From NCBI RefSeq assembly GCF_001623875.1, contig NZ_LWAE01000001.1, forward strand, positions 62,001 through 126,000: a stretch of 64,000 nucleotides of DNA, read 5' to 3'. Of this stretch, positions 46,348-54,334 are shown one piece after another. Position numbers and translations under genes: made by a program. This stretch comes from Clostridium magnum DSM 2767. Lineage in GTDB: Bacteria; Bacillota; Clostridia; Clostridiales; Clostridiaceae. The notes beneath the pieces were generated by a model, which was not told the origin of the DNA, did no database searches, and was given only the letters and a program-made list of their open reading frames with translations. The first letter of the stretch is position 1; every line of letters starts with the position of its first letter.

Positions 46348-47319
46348 GTGAAAAATATAAAAAAACTAATTAGTGCAGCTTTAATAAGTATGTTTGCACT
46401 ATCTACTGTTGGCTGTAATATGATAGCTAAAACACCAGAGGCTATAGCTAAGAGTTCTGTAGCAATTGTAAATGGAGAAAAAATTACTAGAGCGGATCTA
46501 GATAAAAATCCAAATATGATGAGTGTTATAGCTCAGCTTAAGCAGCAGTATGGAGAAAATTACGAGAAGAATGAAGATGCAAAACAAGTTTTAAAAACTC
46601 AAAGAGAACAAATTCTAGAGAACATGATAACTGAAAAAGTTGTTGAGCAAAAGGCAAAAGAACTAAAATTACTTCCAGATGAAGCAAAGTTAAAAACTGA
46701 AGTTGATAAGCAATACAATGATATTAAAGCACAACAGTTTGGAAATGATGAAACAAAGTTTCAGGAAGCTTTAAAACAACAAAACTTTACTGAACAGTCG
46801 TTAAAAGAGTTATTCACAAGTCAGTTAAGAAGTCAGGAAATGTATAAAAACGTTAGTGACAACTTAACGAAAAATATAACAATTGATGATAAAAAGATTC
46901 AAGACTATTATAATGCTAATAAAAATCAATATACAGAGAAGCCAAATAAAATACATATAGCTCATATACTAGTTAAAACTGAGGATGAAGCTAAAAAAGC
47001 GAAAGATAGACTAGATAAAGGTGAAGATTTTGCAAAGGTTGCTAAGGAAGTTTCAACAGATCCAGGTTCAAAGGATAAAGGTGGAGACTTAGGAACTGTA
47101 CCTTATGTGGATTCAGGAATGGATGCTACATTTATGGCAGCAGCAATAGCTCTAAAAGAAGGTACTATATCAGCACCAGTTAAAACTCAATTTGGATATC
47201 ACGTAATAAAGACTATAAAGAAAGAAGAATATCCTGTTAAGAAACTTGATACCGTAAAAGCTGAAATAAAGAAAGAACTTGAAGATAAAGAAAAGCAAAG
47301 TGTAGTTTCACAAAAATAG
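46348..47319 (+). CDS. prsA: PrsA-like foldase lipoprotein (parvulin-type peptidyl-prolyl isomerase), C-terminus frameshifted
   Basis: This extracytoplasmic foldase has a lipobox STVGC (Cys about residue 23), a SurA-like N-terminal helical domain (about 40-190) and a PpiC parvulin domain (about 195-290, HIAHILVKTEDEAKKA and FGYHVIKTI). Translation starts at GTG 46348 with GGGGG upstream. As written it ends VSQK at TAG 47317-47319. In the next frame the sequence continues DEWTKAAKIEKKPKNLE and stops at TAA 47370-47372, which is the expected PrsA tail. One base appears to be missing in the run of five A at 47312-47316. It helps secreted proteins fold outside the membrane. Confidence 0.9.
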   Translation: MKNIKKLISAALISMFALSTVGCNMIAKTPEAIAKSSVAIVNGEKITRADLDKNPNMMSVIAQLKQQYGENYEKNEDAKQVLKTQREQILENMITEKVVEQKAKELKLLPDEAKLKTEVDKQYNDIKAQQFGNDETKFQEALKQQNFTEQSLKELFTSQLRSQEMYKNVSDNLTKNITIDDKKIQDYYNANKNQYTEKPNKIHIAHILVKTEDEAKKAKDRLDKGEDFAKVAKEVSTDPGSKDKGGDLGTVPYVDSGMDATFMAAAIALKEGTISAPVKTQFGYHVIKTIKKEEYPVKKLDTVKAEIKKELEDKEKQSVVSQK

Positions 47320-47384
47320 ATGAGTGGACAAAGGCGGCGAAGATCGAGAAGAAGCCTAAAAATCTTGAATAAAAAGCAGAAGAG

Positions 47385-47428
47385 GGTAATACCACAGTAT
47401 TAATTATATTGTGGTATTACCTTTTTTA
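47385..47428 (+). terminator. Rho-independent terminator of prsA
   Basis: An 11-bp stem (47385-47395 with 47411-47421) is followed by six T. It lies just beyond the restored prsA stop. Confidence 0.9.
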
Positions 47429-47540
47429 TTAATTATAAATATTTGCTAATTTAAATAACAATTGTGTATAAAATTTCATATTTAGAAAGATAATATTAAC
47501 ACAAGTGATAATTATATTATGTTTTAGGAGGTAAGACAGG

Positions 47541-48095
47541 ATGAAAGCAACAGGTATTGTTAGACGTATAGACGATTTAGGTAGAGTAGTTATACCAAAG
47601 GAGATAAGAAGAACTCTTAGAATAAGGGAAGGAGATCCTCTTGAGATTTTTACTGATAGAGAAGGAGGAGTTATTCTTAAGAAATACTCTCCTATTGGAG
47701 AATTAAGTGATTTTTCAAAAGGATATGCAGAATCACTGCAACAAACTATAGGTAATATAGTTTTGATCTGTGACAAAGATAGCATAATATCACTTAGTGG
47801 ATCAACAAAAAAAGAATATTTGGAAAAGAAAATAAGTAACGAATTGGAAAAGATAATAGAAGAAAGAAAAACTGTTTCCTTCGGAGAAGGAAAAGAAAAA
47901 CTAATACCTTTATATGATGATGAAGAGGTGGAAGGAAAGTACTCTGCGCAAGTAATTTCACCTATCATAGCAGAAGGAGATGCAATTGGAGCAGTAATAA
48001 TAGTAGCTAAGGAAGAAGGCACTAAGTTTAATGAGGTAGAAGTTAAATTAGCTGAAACAGCATCCTCTTTCCTTGGAAAACAAATGGAGCAGTAA
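47541..48095 (+). CDS. spoVT: Stage V sporulation protein T
   Basis: This 184-residue regulator has an N-terminal AbrB swapped-hairpin DNA-binding domain (1-52, MKATGIVRRIDDLGRVVIPK) and a C-terminal GAF-like domain (about 60-180). In Bacillus it tunes sigma-G genes in the forespore. A sigma-G-like sequence lies near 47465-47495 (GTATAA then GATAATA), weak. AGGAGG precedes the ATG. The position after mfd and before spoVB is conserved with Bacillus. Confidence 0.95.
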   Translation: MKATGIVRRIDDLGRVVIPKEIRRTLRIREGDPLEIFTDREGGVILKKYSPIGELSDFSKGYAESLQQTIGNIVLICDKDSIISLSGSTKKEYLEKKISNELEKIIEERKTVSFGEGKEKLIPLYDDEEVEGKYSAQVISPIIAEGDAIGAVIIVAKEEGTKFNEVEVKLAETASSFLGKQMEQ

Positions 48096-48097
48096 TT

Positions 48098-48127
48098 AAT
48101 GGCAGCACAGCTGCCATTTTGCTTTTT
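48098..48127 (+). terminator. Rho-independent terminator of spoVT
   Basis: A 9-bp stem (48098-48106 with 48110-48118) with a 3-nt loop is followed by a T-rich run at 48118-48128. It begins two bases after the spoVT stop. Confidence 0.85.
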
Positions 48128-48303
48128 TTACACCTATAAAAATTATTGACATTTAAATAAAAAATATTCATTTATAAAGTAATAATGCCCTCAAAGTTTA
48201 AATAATTATAGACATAGAAATAAATTAAGTTGAGTATATAAGTTTTAAGGTGAAAAACATTACGAAAAGGTGCTGGGCACCATAGTGATTCGGGGGTATT
48301 TTT

Positions 48304-49854
48304 ATGAAAAAACAATCACTTATTAAAGGGACATTTATCCTAGGGGTTGCTGGGATTTTGTCCAAGTTCTTAGGACTATTTTTTAGGTGGCCATTACAAA
48401 TGCTTATTGGAGATGAAGGTATAGGATACTATCAAATGTCATTTCCACTTTACATGTTTTTTGTGGCAGCAGCTTCGGGAATACCTGTAGCTATATCTAA
48501 AATGGTTTCTGAAAGAAATGCTGTAAATGATGATGAAGGTGTAATACTAGTTCTTAGAAAGGCTATGCTCCTAATGATCATAATGGGTACAGGTTTTACT
48601 GCTGCACTTCTTATTTTTTCAAGACCAATCATAGACTTTTTAAAATGGGATGTTAAATCATATTTTTCATTGATAGCTATTGCTTTTGCACCTATATTTA
48701 TATCAATAATGAGTGCTTATAGAGGATTTTTTCAAGGACTTCAAAATATGAATTATACTGCAGTTTCACAAGTAATAGAACAAATCGGAAGAGTGGTAGT
48801 AGGTGTTGGACTTGCATACATACTCTTACCTAGAGGAATTGAATATGCGGCTGGTGGAGCAGCTCTTGGTGCAGCAGCAGGGGGCATTTTTGGAGGCGTA
48901 TATTTGATTATAAAATATGCAAAGGTGAGAAAAGAATTTAAGATAAGAGAAGTTAAGGATAACTTATCAGTATTAAGTAAGCTGCTATACATTGCTGTTC
49001 CAGTTTCTTTAGGAGCAGCGGTAAGTAGTATAATGAGTGTTATAGATTCTGCAGTAGTGCCACAAAAACTATTAGAAGCAGGGTTCACATACAAAGAGGC
49101 CACAATATTATATGGACAACTTACTGGTAAGGCTTTTATATTAATAAATGTACCTCTTACTTTATCAGCAGCTTTATGTGCTTCTTTAGTACCTATAATT
49201 GCTGAGGCATATATATTAAATAGAAAGTTAGAAGTAATAAATAAAGTGGATTTAGCACTTAGGCTTTCAATGGTTATTGGTATACCGTCTTTTTTAGGGC
49301 TGTTTAGTCTTGCCTATCCTATTTTAAATTTGATATTTCCTGGTCAATCTGATGGATTTAAGATTTTGCAGTACTCAGCGATATCAATTCCTTTTATAAT
49401 TATTGCTCAAACTTCAACATCTATTCTTCAAGGGGTGGGACAATATATAATACCTGTTATTAATCTAGCCATTGGGTGCATAATAAAGATAGTTATAACA
49501 ATGATAATGGTACCAATCAGTAATGTTAATATCTATGGAGCGGTTATAGGTAGTATTGCAGGATATATCATAGCATCAGCTTTAAATATGGCATTATTAA
49601 GGAGAAAACTAAAAGTTAAAATAAAGCTATTTGATGTTATGGTAAAACCATTATTCGCTGCACTTATAATGACAATATTGGTTGTAATCACTTACATGAA
49701 TGTCTATAATTATAGCATGAGCAGCAGAATTGCATGTCTTTTAGCTATATTACTAGGAATAGTTCTATATTCTGTGCTTGTTATTCTATTTGGAATATTT
49801 AAGTATAGCTATATAAAAGATAGATTTCTTAAAAGAAAAAGGAGAGGATACTAA
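48304..49854 (+). CDS. spoVB: SpoVB/MurJ-like polysaccharide flippase (MOP superfamily)
   Basis: This 516-residue protein has about 14 transmembrane helices and the MATE-like start KKQSLIKGTFILGVAGILSK. It belongs to the SpoVB/YabM group of the MOP superfamily, which exports lipid-linked precursors, in this group for spore cortex or wall. The order spoVT-flippase-mazG matches spoVT-yabM-yabN of Bacillus, so it may be the yabM orthologue rather than true SpoVB. CGGGGG precedes the ATG. A small G+C-rich hairpin (48269-48281) lies in the leader. The stop TAA overlaps the start of mazG by one base. Confidence 0.9.
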   Translation: MKKQSLIKGTFILGVAGILSKFLGLFFRWPLQMLIGDEGIGYYQMSFPLYMFFVAAASGIPVAISKMVSERNAVNDDEGVILVLRKAMLLMIIMGTGFTAALLIFSRPIIDFLKWDVKSYFSLIAIAFAPIFISIMSAYRGFFQGLQNMNYTAVSQVIEQIGRVVVGVGLAYILLPRGIEYAAGGAALGAAAGGIFGGVYLIIKYAKVRKEFKIREVKDNLSVLSKLLYIAVPVSLGAAVSSIMSVIDSAVVPQKLLEAGFTYKEATILYGQLTGKAFILINVPLTLSAALCASLVPIIAEAYILNRKLEVINKVDLALRLSMVIGIPSFLGLFSLAYPILNLIFPGQSDGFKILQYSAISIPFIIIAQTSTSILQGVGQYIIPVINLAIGCIIKIVITMIMVPISNVNIYGAVIGSIAGYIIASALNMALLRRKLKVKIKLFDVMVKPLFAALIMTILVVITYMNVYNYSMSSRIACLLAILLGIVLYSVLVILFGIFKYSYIKDRFLKRKRRGY

Positions 49855-51299
49855 TGATTAAAATAGTTGGATTAGGTCCAGGAGCAAAGGAAGCGCTTAC
49901 TTTGGGAACGCTAGAAGTATTGAAGAATGCATCAAAAATTTATTTAAGAACGGAAAAGCATCCTACAGTGGCATATTTAGAGAGTTGTAAAATAGAGTTT
50001 GAAACTTATGATAATATTTACGATCAGTCGGAAAGTTTTGATGAAGTTTATAATTCAATTGCAAGGGACTTAATTGATAAGCAAAGGAAATTTGATGATA
50101 TAGTTTATGCGGTGCCAGGGCATCCTTTGGTTGCGGAAAAGTCTGTAACAATATTGCTTAAGCTTTGTGAAGAAAATGCCATAAAAACTGAAATAGTGAC
50201 GGCAGTAAGCTTTGTGGACGCGGTAATGGAAAGTTTAAAAATAGACCCTATAGAAGGAATTAAGATAATAGATGCTTTTGATATAAAAAGTCAGGTGTTA
50301 GATAAAAGGGTAGGAACTATAATAACCCAAGTATATGATAAATTTATTGCATCAGAGGTTAAACTTGCGCTAATGGAATACTATAAGGATGATACAGAAA
50401 TATATTTTGTAAGGGCAGCAGGAGTTAAGGGAATGGAGAGTATTAGAAAGATACCTTTATTTGAACTAGACAGACAGGAAGACATAGATTATTTGACATC
50501 CCTATATGTTCCTAAGGATTTAGATGGAATAAAAGATTTTTACGATTTGTTAGAAATAATGGGCAAATTAAGATCTGAAAATGGATGTCCTTGGGATAAG
50601 GAGCAGACACATGAAAGTTTGAAAAAATATCTTATAGAGGAGAGTTATGAGGTTTTAGAGGCTATAGATGACAAGGATGAAGATAAGATTACAGAAGAGT
50701 TAGGGGATGTACTATTACAGATAGTTTTTCATGCTCAGATTGGAGAGGAAGAAGGCTTCTTTAACATAAATGATGTAATAAGGGGAGTTTGTAATAAGAT
50801 GATAGCTAGGCATCCTCATGTGTTTGGAACAACAAATGCTGACACATCTGAGGAAGTATTAGTAAATTGGGATAAAATAAAGAAAGTAGAACAAGGTTTA
50901 AATAGCTATACTGATGAACTTAAACACGTACCAAAAAACTTACCTGCATTAATGAGAGCAGAGAAGGTACAGAAAAAAGCTGCTAAAGTTGGGTTTGACT
51001 GGCACAAAGTTGAATGTGCATTAGATAAAGTTTTAGAAGAATATTATGAAGTAAAGAATGTATATAAAGGAAAAAATAGGGCAAAAATATTAGAAGAAAT
51101 AGGAGATTTGATATTTGCTTCCGTAAATGTTGCAAGATTCCTTGACATTGACCCTGAATTTGCATTAAATTATACTATAGAGAAATTTATAAAGCGTTTT
51201 GCATACATAGAAGAAAGTGGTAAATCCAAAGGAGTTAATATGGAAAATATGACTCTAGATCAAATGGATAAACTTTGGGAGGAAGCTAAAAATAAATAA
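49854..51299 (+). CDS. mazG: MazG family nucleotide pyrophosphohydrolase with tetrapyrrole methylase-like domain (YabN type)
   Basis: This 481-residue protein fuses an N-terminal SAM-dependent tetrapyrrole-methylase-like domain (1-225, IVGLGPGAKEALTLG) and a C-terminal MazG pyrophosphohydrolase (about 230-481). MazG motifs are CPWDKEQTHESLKKYLIEE and a second set EIGDLIFASVNVAR. It hydrolyses NTPs and is linked to stress nucleotides. This fusion is the YabN form. Its ATG (49854) overlaps the flippase stop codon, so the genes are coupled. The role of the N-terminal domain is not clear. Confidence 0.93.
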   Translation: MIKIVGLGPGAKEALTLGTLEVLKNASKIYLRTEKHPTVAYLESCKIEFETYDNIYDQSESFDEVYNSIARDLIDKQRKFDDIVYAVPGHPLVAEKSVTILLKLCEENAIKTEIVTAVSFVDAVMESLKIDPIEGIKIIDAFDIKSQVLDKRVGTIITQVYDKFIASEVKLALMEYYKDDTEIYFVRAAGVKGMESIRKIPLFELDRQEDIDYLTSLYVPKDLDGIKDFYDLLEIMGKLRSENGCPWDKEQTHESLKKYLIEESYEVLEAIDDKDEDKITEELGDVLLQIVFHAQIGEEEGFFNINDVIRGVCNKMIARHPHVFGTTNADTSEEVLVNWDKIKKVEQGLNSYTDELKHVPKNLPALMRAEKVQKKAAKVGFDWHKVECALDKVLEEYYEVKNVYKGKNRAKILEEIGDLIFASVNVARFLDIDPEFALNYTIEKFIKRFAYIEESGKSKGVNMENMTLDQMDKLWEEAKNK

Positions 51300-51410
51300 T
51301 TTTAGTTTTTGGATGCAAAAAACATAAAAAAAGAAGGATTTTCTCAAAAAGTGCAGAATATGCTAGTATGCTACTGTGTAAGCATACACAATATTAAGGA
51401 GGTAAAAAAG

Positions 51411-51686
51411 GTGAATAAGTCAGAATTAATCGCAAGTATATCAGAAAAATCAAAGTTAACTAAAAAAGATGCAGAAGCAGTTTTAAAGGCGTTTATAGAA
51501 AGTGTTGAAGAAACACTTGAAAAGGGAGATAAGGTTCAATTAGTTGGATTTGGAACATTTGAGACTAGAAAAAGAGCTGCAAGAGTAGGAAGAAATCCAA
51601 GAACAAAAGAAGAAATAACTATACCAGAATCAACAGTTCCAGTATTTAAAGCTGGTAAAGAATTTAAAGATAAAGTAAATAAGTAA
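51411..51686 (+). CDS. hup: HU family DNA-binding protein
   Basis: This 91-residue histone-like protein bends and compacts DNA. The signature GFGTFETRKRAARVGRNPRT lies at residues about 46-65, followed by the beta arms. Translation starts at GTG 51411, the usual NKSELI start, with AAGGAGG upstream; the frame to 51309 adds 34 residues unlike the family and was not used. It lies 111 bp after mazG, an arrangement seen in clostridia but not in Bacillus. A hairpin (51366-51387) lies in the leader. Confidence 0.95.
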   Translation: MNKSELIASISEKSKLTKKDAEAVLKAFIESVEETLEKGDKVQLVGFGTFETRKRAARVGRNPRTKEEITIPESTVPVFKAGKEFKDKVNK

Positions 51687-51694
51687 TTATTTTC

Positions 51695-51728
51695 AAAAAA
51701 CCTGGGTGTAAATCTAGGTTTTTTGTTT
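51695..51728 (+). terminator. Rho-independent terminator of hup
   Basis: An 11-bp stem with a G-U pair (51695-51705 with 51714-51724) has TTTTTT in its 3' arm. It follows the hup stop by 8 bp. Confidence 0.88.
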
Positions 51729-51895
51729 TAATTGATTGTTTTTGAAGGCTTAAATTGGTAAAGTTTCGCTTCATAAGCAATTTGGTAATATGTCAAGAAC
51801 AAAATGAAAAGAAAATCAAATGATTTCTTTAAAAATGGGTAACCTTAATAAACATACAGTCCAATGAGAAAGTATGTTCGTATAATTTATATAGA

Positions 51896-53170
51896 TTAAT
51901 CTACTCTATTTGAAGAGTAGAGCTGATTTTTAGCCAGCAATCCAAAAATCATACGAATAAGTTTACGAGATGTTAGCGCGAGTGCTCGTTTGTGCTGATG
52001 TGTAGTTACTTCAGCAAATTTCTTCTGATAGAACTCTTGATATTCAGGAATATGGCAAACAACACTTCCTGCAGCTTCTATGAGATAATAGCGTAAATAA
52101 CGGTTACCAGCTTTGTTCATAGGTGTATTTTCAGCTTTAAAACCTCCAGATTGATTTTCTTTCCACACGATGCCAGCGTATTTAGCAATAGCATCATTAC
52201 TAGGAAATGCATGCACACTTCCTAATTCAGCAAGAATGCCACTGGAGTAAACAGGGCCAAAACCAGGAATAGACATTAATATTTTGTATTCCACAGGATT
52301 CATTCCCATAACAGCTTTTTCAATGGCTTTGTTAATACCTTTAAGTTCTTTATCAAAAGCCTGAATACAGTTGAAAGAACAAGCAATAGAGGTTGTTAAT
52401 GGCTCATACAAACATTTATCAAGACGGTATGAATTACGTGCAGCTTGCTGCAAAATTTCAGCAGTCATCTGAGGATTAGAAATCCTTTTCCGACTTTTTC
52501 TATTGACGAAGTCAACAAGTTCTTCAATTGATGTATTTGCAATATCTTCGGAAGATAGAAATTCAGTAAGTATTGAAGATGCGGTAGCACCGTATTTATT
52601 AGAAAAAGGATGATCTTCTCCCTGTAATAATGCAAATTCGCTGAACTTAAGAAATACATTGGATAACATGTAAGTTTTTTCTCTAGTTAAGCATTCAACA
52701 ATATGAAGTCTGTGCCTTGTAAGTCTTTGCAGAGCAAGATATTGAGAACCACGCCAAGGTTCAATATGAATTCTGCCAACTCTTGCAAAGTCAGCAATAA
52801 CAAAAGAGTCAATGCCATCATTTTTATCAAGAGAATTAAAGGATTCTTTGTAGTTAGCAACTTCCTTAGGATTCAAGCAGTAAACATAAGGTTTGTAAGT
52901 CATAAGTTTTTCACTAGCAGATAAAAAATTGGCTATATGTACTCCATAAAAGGAAGTAGATTCTAAGCCGATTATAACAGCTTTAAAAGTATTGTTTTCT
53001 AAAACCTTAACAAGCATGGATTCAAGTTGCTCTGCACCAAATTGCGTATTAGGAACAGGTTTCATCTTAATCAAGAATTCCTGTTCAAAATTAATAGCAG
53101 AGACAACATTTTGTCTCGCACCAATATCGATACCAACAAATAGAGTTGATAAGTAATCTAATTTCTTCAT
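51896..53170 (-). CDS. IS110 family transposase (DEDD recombinase)
   Basis: This 424-residue protein has an N-terminal RuvC-like DEDD domain (about 10-170: VGIDIGARQN, GLESTSFYG, KNDGIDSFVIADF) and a C-terminal transposase_20 domain (about 285-385: SIPGFGPVYSSGILAELGS) with NKAGNRYLRYYLIEAA near the end. Members insert by site-specific recombination guided by a bridge RNA from the element. Translation starts at ATG 53170 with AAAGGTGGTG upstream. No frameshift or internal stop is seen, so it may be active. Confidence 0.93.
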   Translation of the reverse strand: MKKLDYLSTLFVGIDIGARQNVVSAINFEQEFLIKMKPVPNTQFGAEQLESMLVKVLENNTFKAVIIGLESTSFYGVHIANFLSASEKLMTYKPYVYCLNPKEVANYKESFNSLDKNDGIDSFVIADFARVGRIHIEPWRGSQYLALQRLTRHRLHIVECLTREKTYMLSNVFLKFSEFALLQGEDHPFSNKYGATASSILTEFLSSEDIANTSIEELVDFVNRKSRKRISNPQMTAEILQQAARNSYRLDKCLYEPLTTSIACSFNCIQAFDKELKGINKAIEKAVMGMNPVEYKILMSIPGFGPVYSSGILAELGSVHAFPSNDAIAKYAGIVWKENQSGGFKAENTPMNKAGNRYLRYYLIEAAGSVVCHIPEYQEFYQKKFAEVTTHQHKRALALTSRKLIRMIFGLLAKNQLYSSNRVD

Positions 53171-53460
53171 GAAATCACCACCTTTCAAAAATAATGAGGA
53201 AATTAGAAAGGATTATCCTAATCCAAAGTACTAACTGCAACCTCGCGTAATTAGCATTCATCCAGACGCAAAACCTTGCTGGTGGCTGCGAAAGGAGATG
53301 CAACATTTGTGTAAGCAGAATATGATACTTTGGTCAGGCTGCAAGCTTTACAGGCAATAACACAATGTGTTTTGCAGGAGGAATACAGCAGTAACCTTCG
53401 CTAAAGTTCCGTTATGACTATTTTAGCATTAGAAAATCCTTTAATAAATAGTAGGTTAAA
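53171..53460 (-). ncRNA. Candidate IS110 bridge RNA region upstream of the transposase
   Basis: The 5' non-coding end, read on the minus strand, has 79 G+C in 180 bases (53221-53400) by my count, well above the intergenic DNA here. Possible pairings: CTGCAA/TTGCAG (53372-53377 with 53339-53344) around a small AACAC hairpin, CCAAAGTA/TACTTTGG (53326-53333 with 53223-53230) enclosing nearly 100 nt, and GCGT/ACGC inside it. This resembles a 5' stem followed by loops as in bridge RNAs. It is predicted from family knowledge; transcript ends are unknown. Confidence 0.5.
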
Positions 53461-53560
53461 ACAGTATAGATCGGAAAGTATAAGAATCAGCAATACTGAA
53501 TTGGGAGAATCCCCACTAGAAAAATTGAGATGCTTTCTTAATCTATACAAAATATAAAAA

Positions 53561-53602
53561 ATAAATAAGTTTATAGGCAGTAAATAACTGCTATAAACTT
53601 AT
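53561..53602. repeat. Hairpin upstream of rqcP
   Basis: Arms at 53563-53578 and 53588-53601 pair over about 15 bp with one bulge. It lies 20 bp before the rqcP start and may be a leader structure or mark an end of the insertion. No T tract follows. The rest of the 53189-53621 gap belongs to the IS element. Confidence 0.5.
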
Positions 53603-53621
53603 TATACGAGGAGGATTTATT

Positions 53622-53882
53622 ATGAGATTAGACAAATATCTTAAGGTATCAAGGATAATAAAAAGAAGAACTGTAGCAAAGGAAGCATGTGAAGGAGGCA
53701 GAGTTAGCATAAATGGCAAGGTAGCAAAGCCGGGTACTGATGTTAGAGAAGGAGATATAATAGAGATTCAATATGCTAGCAAATCTTTAAAGGCTAAAAT
53801 TATAAATATAGCTGAGCACGTAACGAAAGAAAATGCTCAAGGAATGTACGATATTATTTCAGGGGAAGAAGATAAAGAGTAA
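53622..53882 (+). CDS. rqcP: RNA-binding S4 domain protein RqcP
   Basis: This 86-residue S4-domain protein (Bacillus YabO) works with RqcH on obstructed 60S-like ribosome complexes to add C-terminal alanine tails, helping clear stalled chains. The S4 core MRLDKYLKVSRIIKRRTVA and CEGGRVSINGKVAKPG is complete. AGGAGGA precedes the ATG. It is the first gene after the IS element; its upstream partner mazG in Bacillus is now 2.3 kb away. A strong terminator follows. Confidence 0.93.
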   Translation: MRLDKYLKVSRIIKRRTVAKEACEGGRVSINGKVAKPGTDVREGDIIEIQYASKSLKAKIINIAEHVTKENAQGMYDIISGEEDKE

Positions 53883-53898
53883 ATAAAGGAATTACATA

Positions 53899-53934
53899 AG
53901 TCTCTAGCCATATTGGCTAGAGACTAAATTTTTG
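53899..53934 (+). terminator. Rho-independent terminator of rqcP
   Basis: A perfect 12-bp stem (53899-53910 with 53914-53925) with loop TAT is followed by AAATTTTTG. Confidence 0.9.
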
Positions 53935-53983
53935 TATTGGACTCGTTAGTATCAGGATAAATTATAAACTAGGCTTTCCTTTT

Positions 53984-54013
53984 GTAATATCAATATAACT
54001 TCTAGCATATATT
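53984..54013 (+). promoter_or_regulatory. Candidate sigma-E promoter of yabP
   Basis: A -35-like GTAATATC (53984-53991) and a -10-like CATATATT (54006-54013) are 14 bp apart, close to the mother-cell sigma-E pattern. yabP and yabQ of B. subtilis are sigma-E dependent. It is inferred from consensus. Confidence 0.45.
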
Positions 54014-54035
54014 AATTACAAGTGGAGGGGATGTT

Positions 54036-54326
54036 ATGGAGAAAAAAGAAATAAAGATAGATGAAAAGAAAAGTACACTAAGTCTTGAAAGCAGAAAAAA
54101 GTTAATATTAAATGGAGTCATTGAAGTAGTAAGCTTCAATGAAGAACAAATTGTACTTAATACTAATTTAGGAGCTCTAAATATCAAGGGTGTTGGTCTT
54201 AAGATGAATAAATTAGATGTACAGAATGGAGATGTGATTATAATTGGCACTATAAATTCTTGCACATATACTAACAATGAAATAAAAAAACAAAAACAAA
54301 GTTTAATATCAAAATTATTTAAGTAG
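54036..54326 (+). CDS. yabP: Sporulation protein YabP
   Basis: This 96-residue protein with an all-beta YabP/YqfC fold starts EKKEIKIDEKKSTLSLESRK and ends with GDVIIIGTINSCTYT. It acts in the mother cell during sporulation, but its exact function is unknown. It precedes yabQ by 8 bp, as in Bacillus. AGTGGAGGGG precedes the ATG, with a sigma-E-like promoter 20-50 bp upstream. Confidence 0.9.
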   Translation: MEKKEIKIDEKKSTLSLESRKKLILNGVIEVVSFNEEQIVLNTNLGALNIKGVGLKMNKLDVQNGDVIIIGTINSCTYTNNEIKKQKQSLISKLFK

Positions 54327-54334
54327 AGGTTACT

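Larger units (their letters stand above)
51740..53550 (-). mobile_element. IS110-family insertion sequence between hup and rqcP
   Basis: The element is defined by its DEDD transposase (51896-53170, minus) and a long non-coding 5' end (53171 to about 53550). No flanking target duplication or long inverted repeat was found, as expected for this family. The exact ends are uncertain: ATAGATTAA at 51891-51899 and its inverse TTAATCTAT at 53538-53546 may mark or only resemble end sequences. About 155 bp of non-coding DNA (51740-51895) lie beyond the transposase stop. It separates hup from rqcP within an otherwise conserved gene order. Confidence 0.75.

Noticed and set aside
47320..47403. 27-residue Arg-rich frame directly after prsA
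   Set aside because: It is the out-of-frame reading of the true prsA end (DEWTKAAKIEKK...), created by the missing base at 47312-47316.
51309..51410. N-terminal extension of HU
   Set aside because: These 34 residues are unlike HU, and the AAGGAGG site lies just before GTG 51411.
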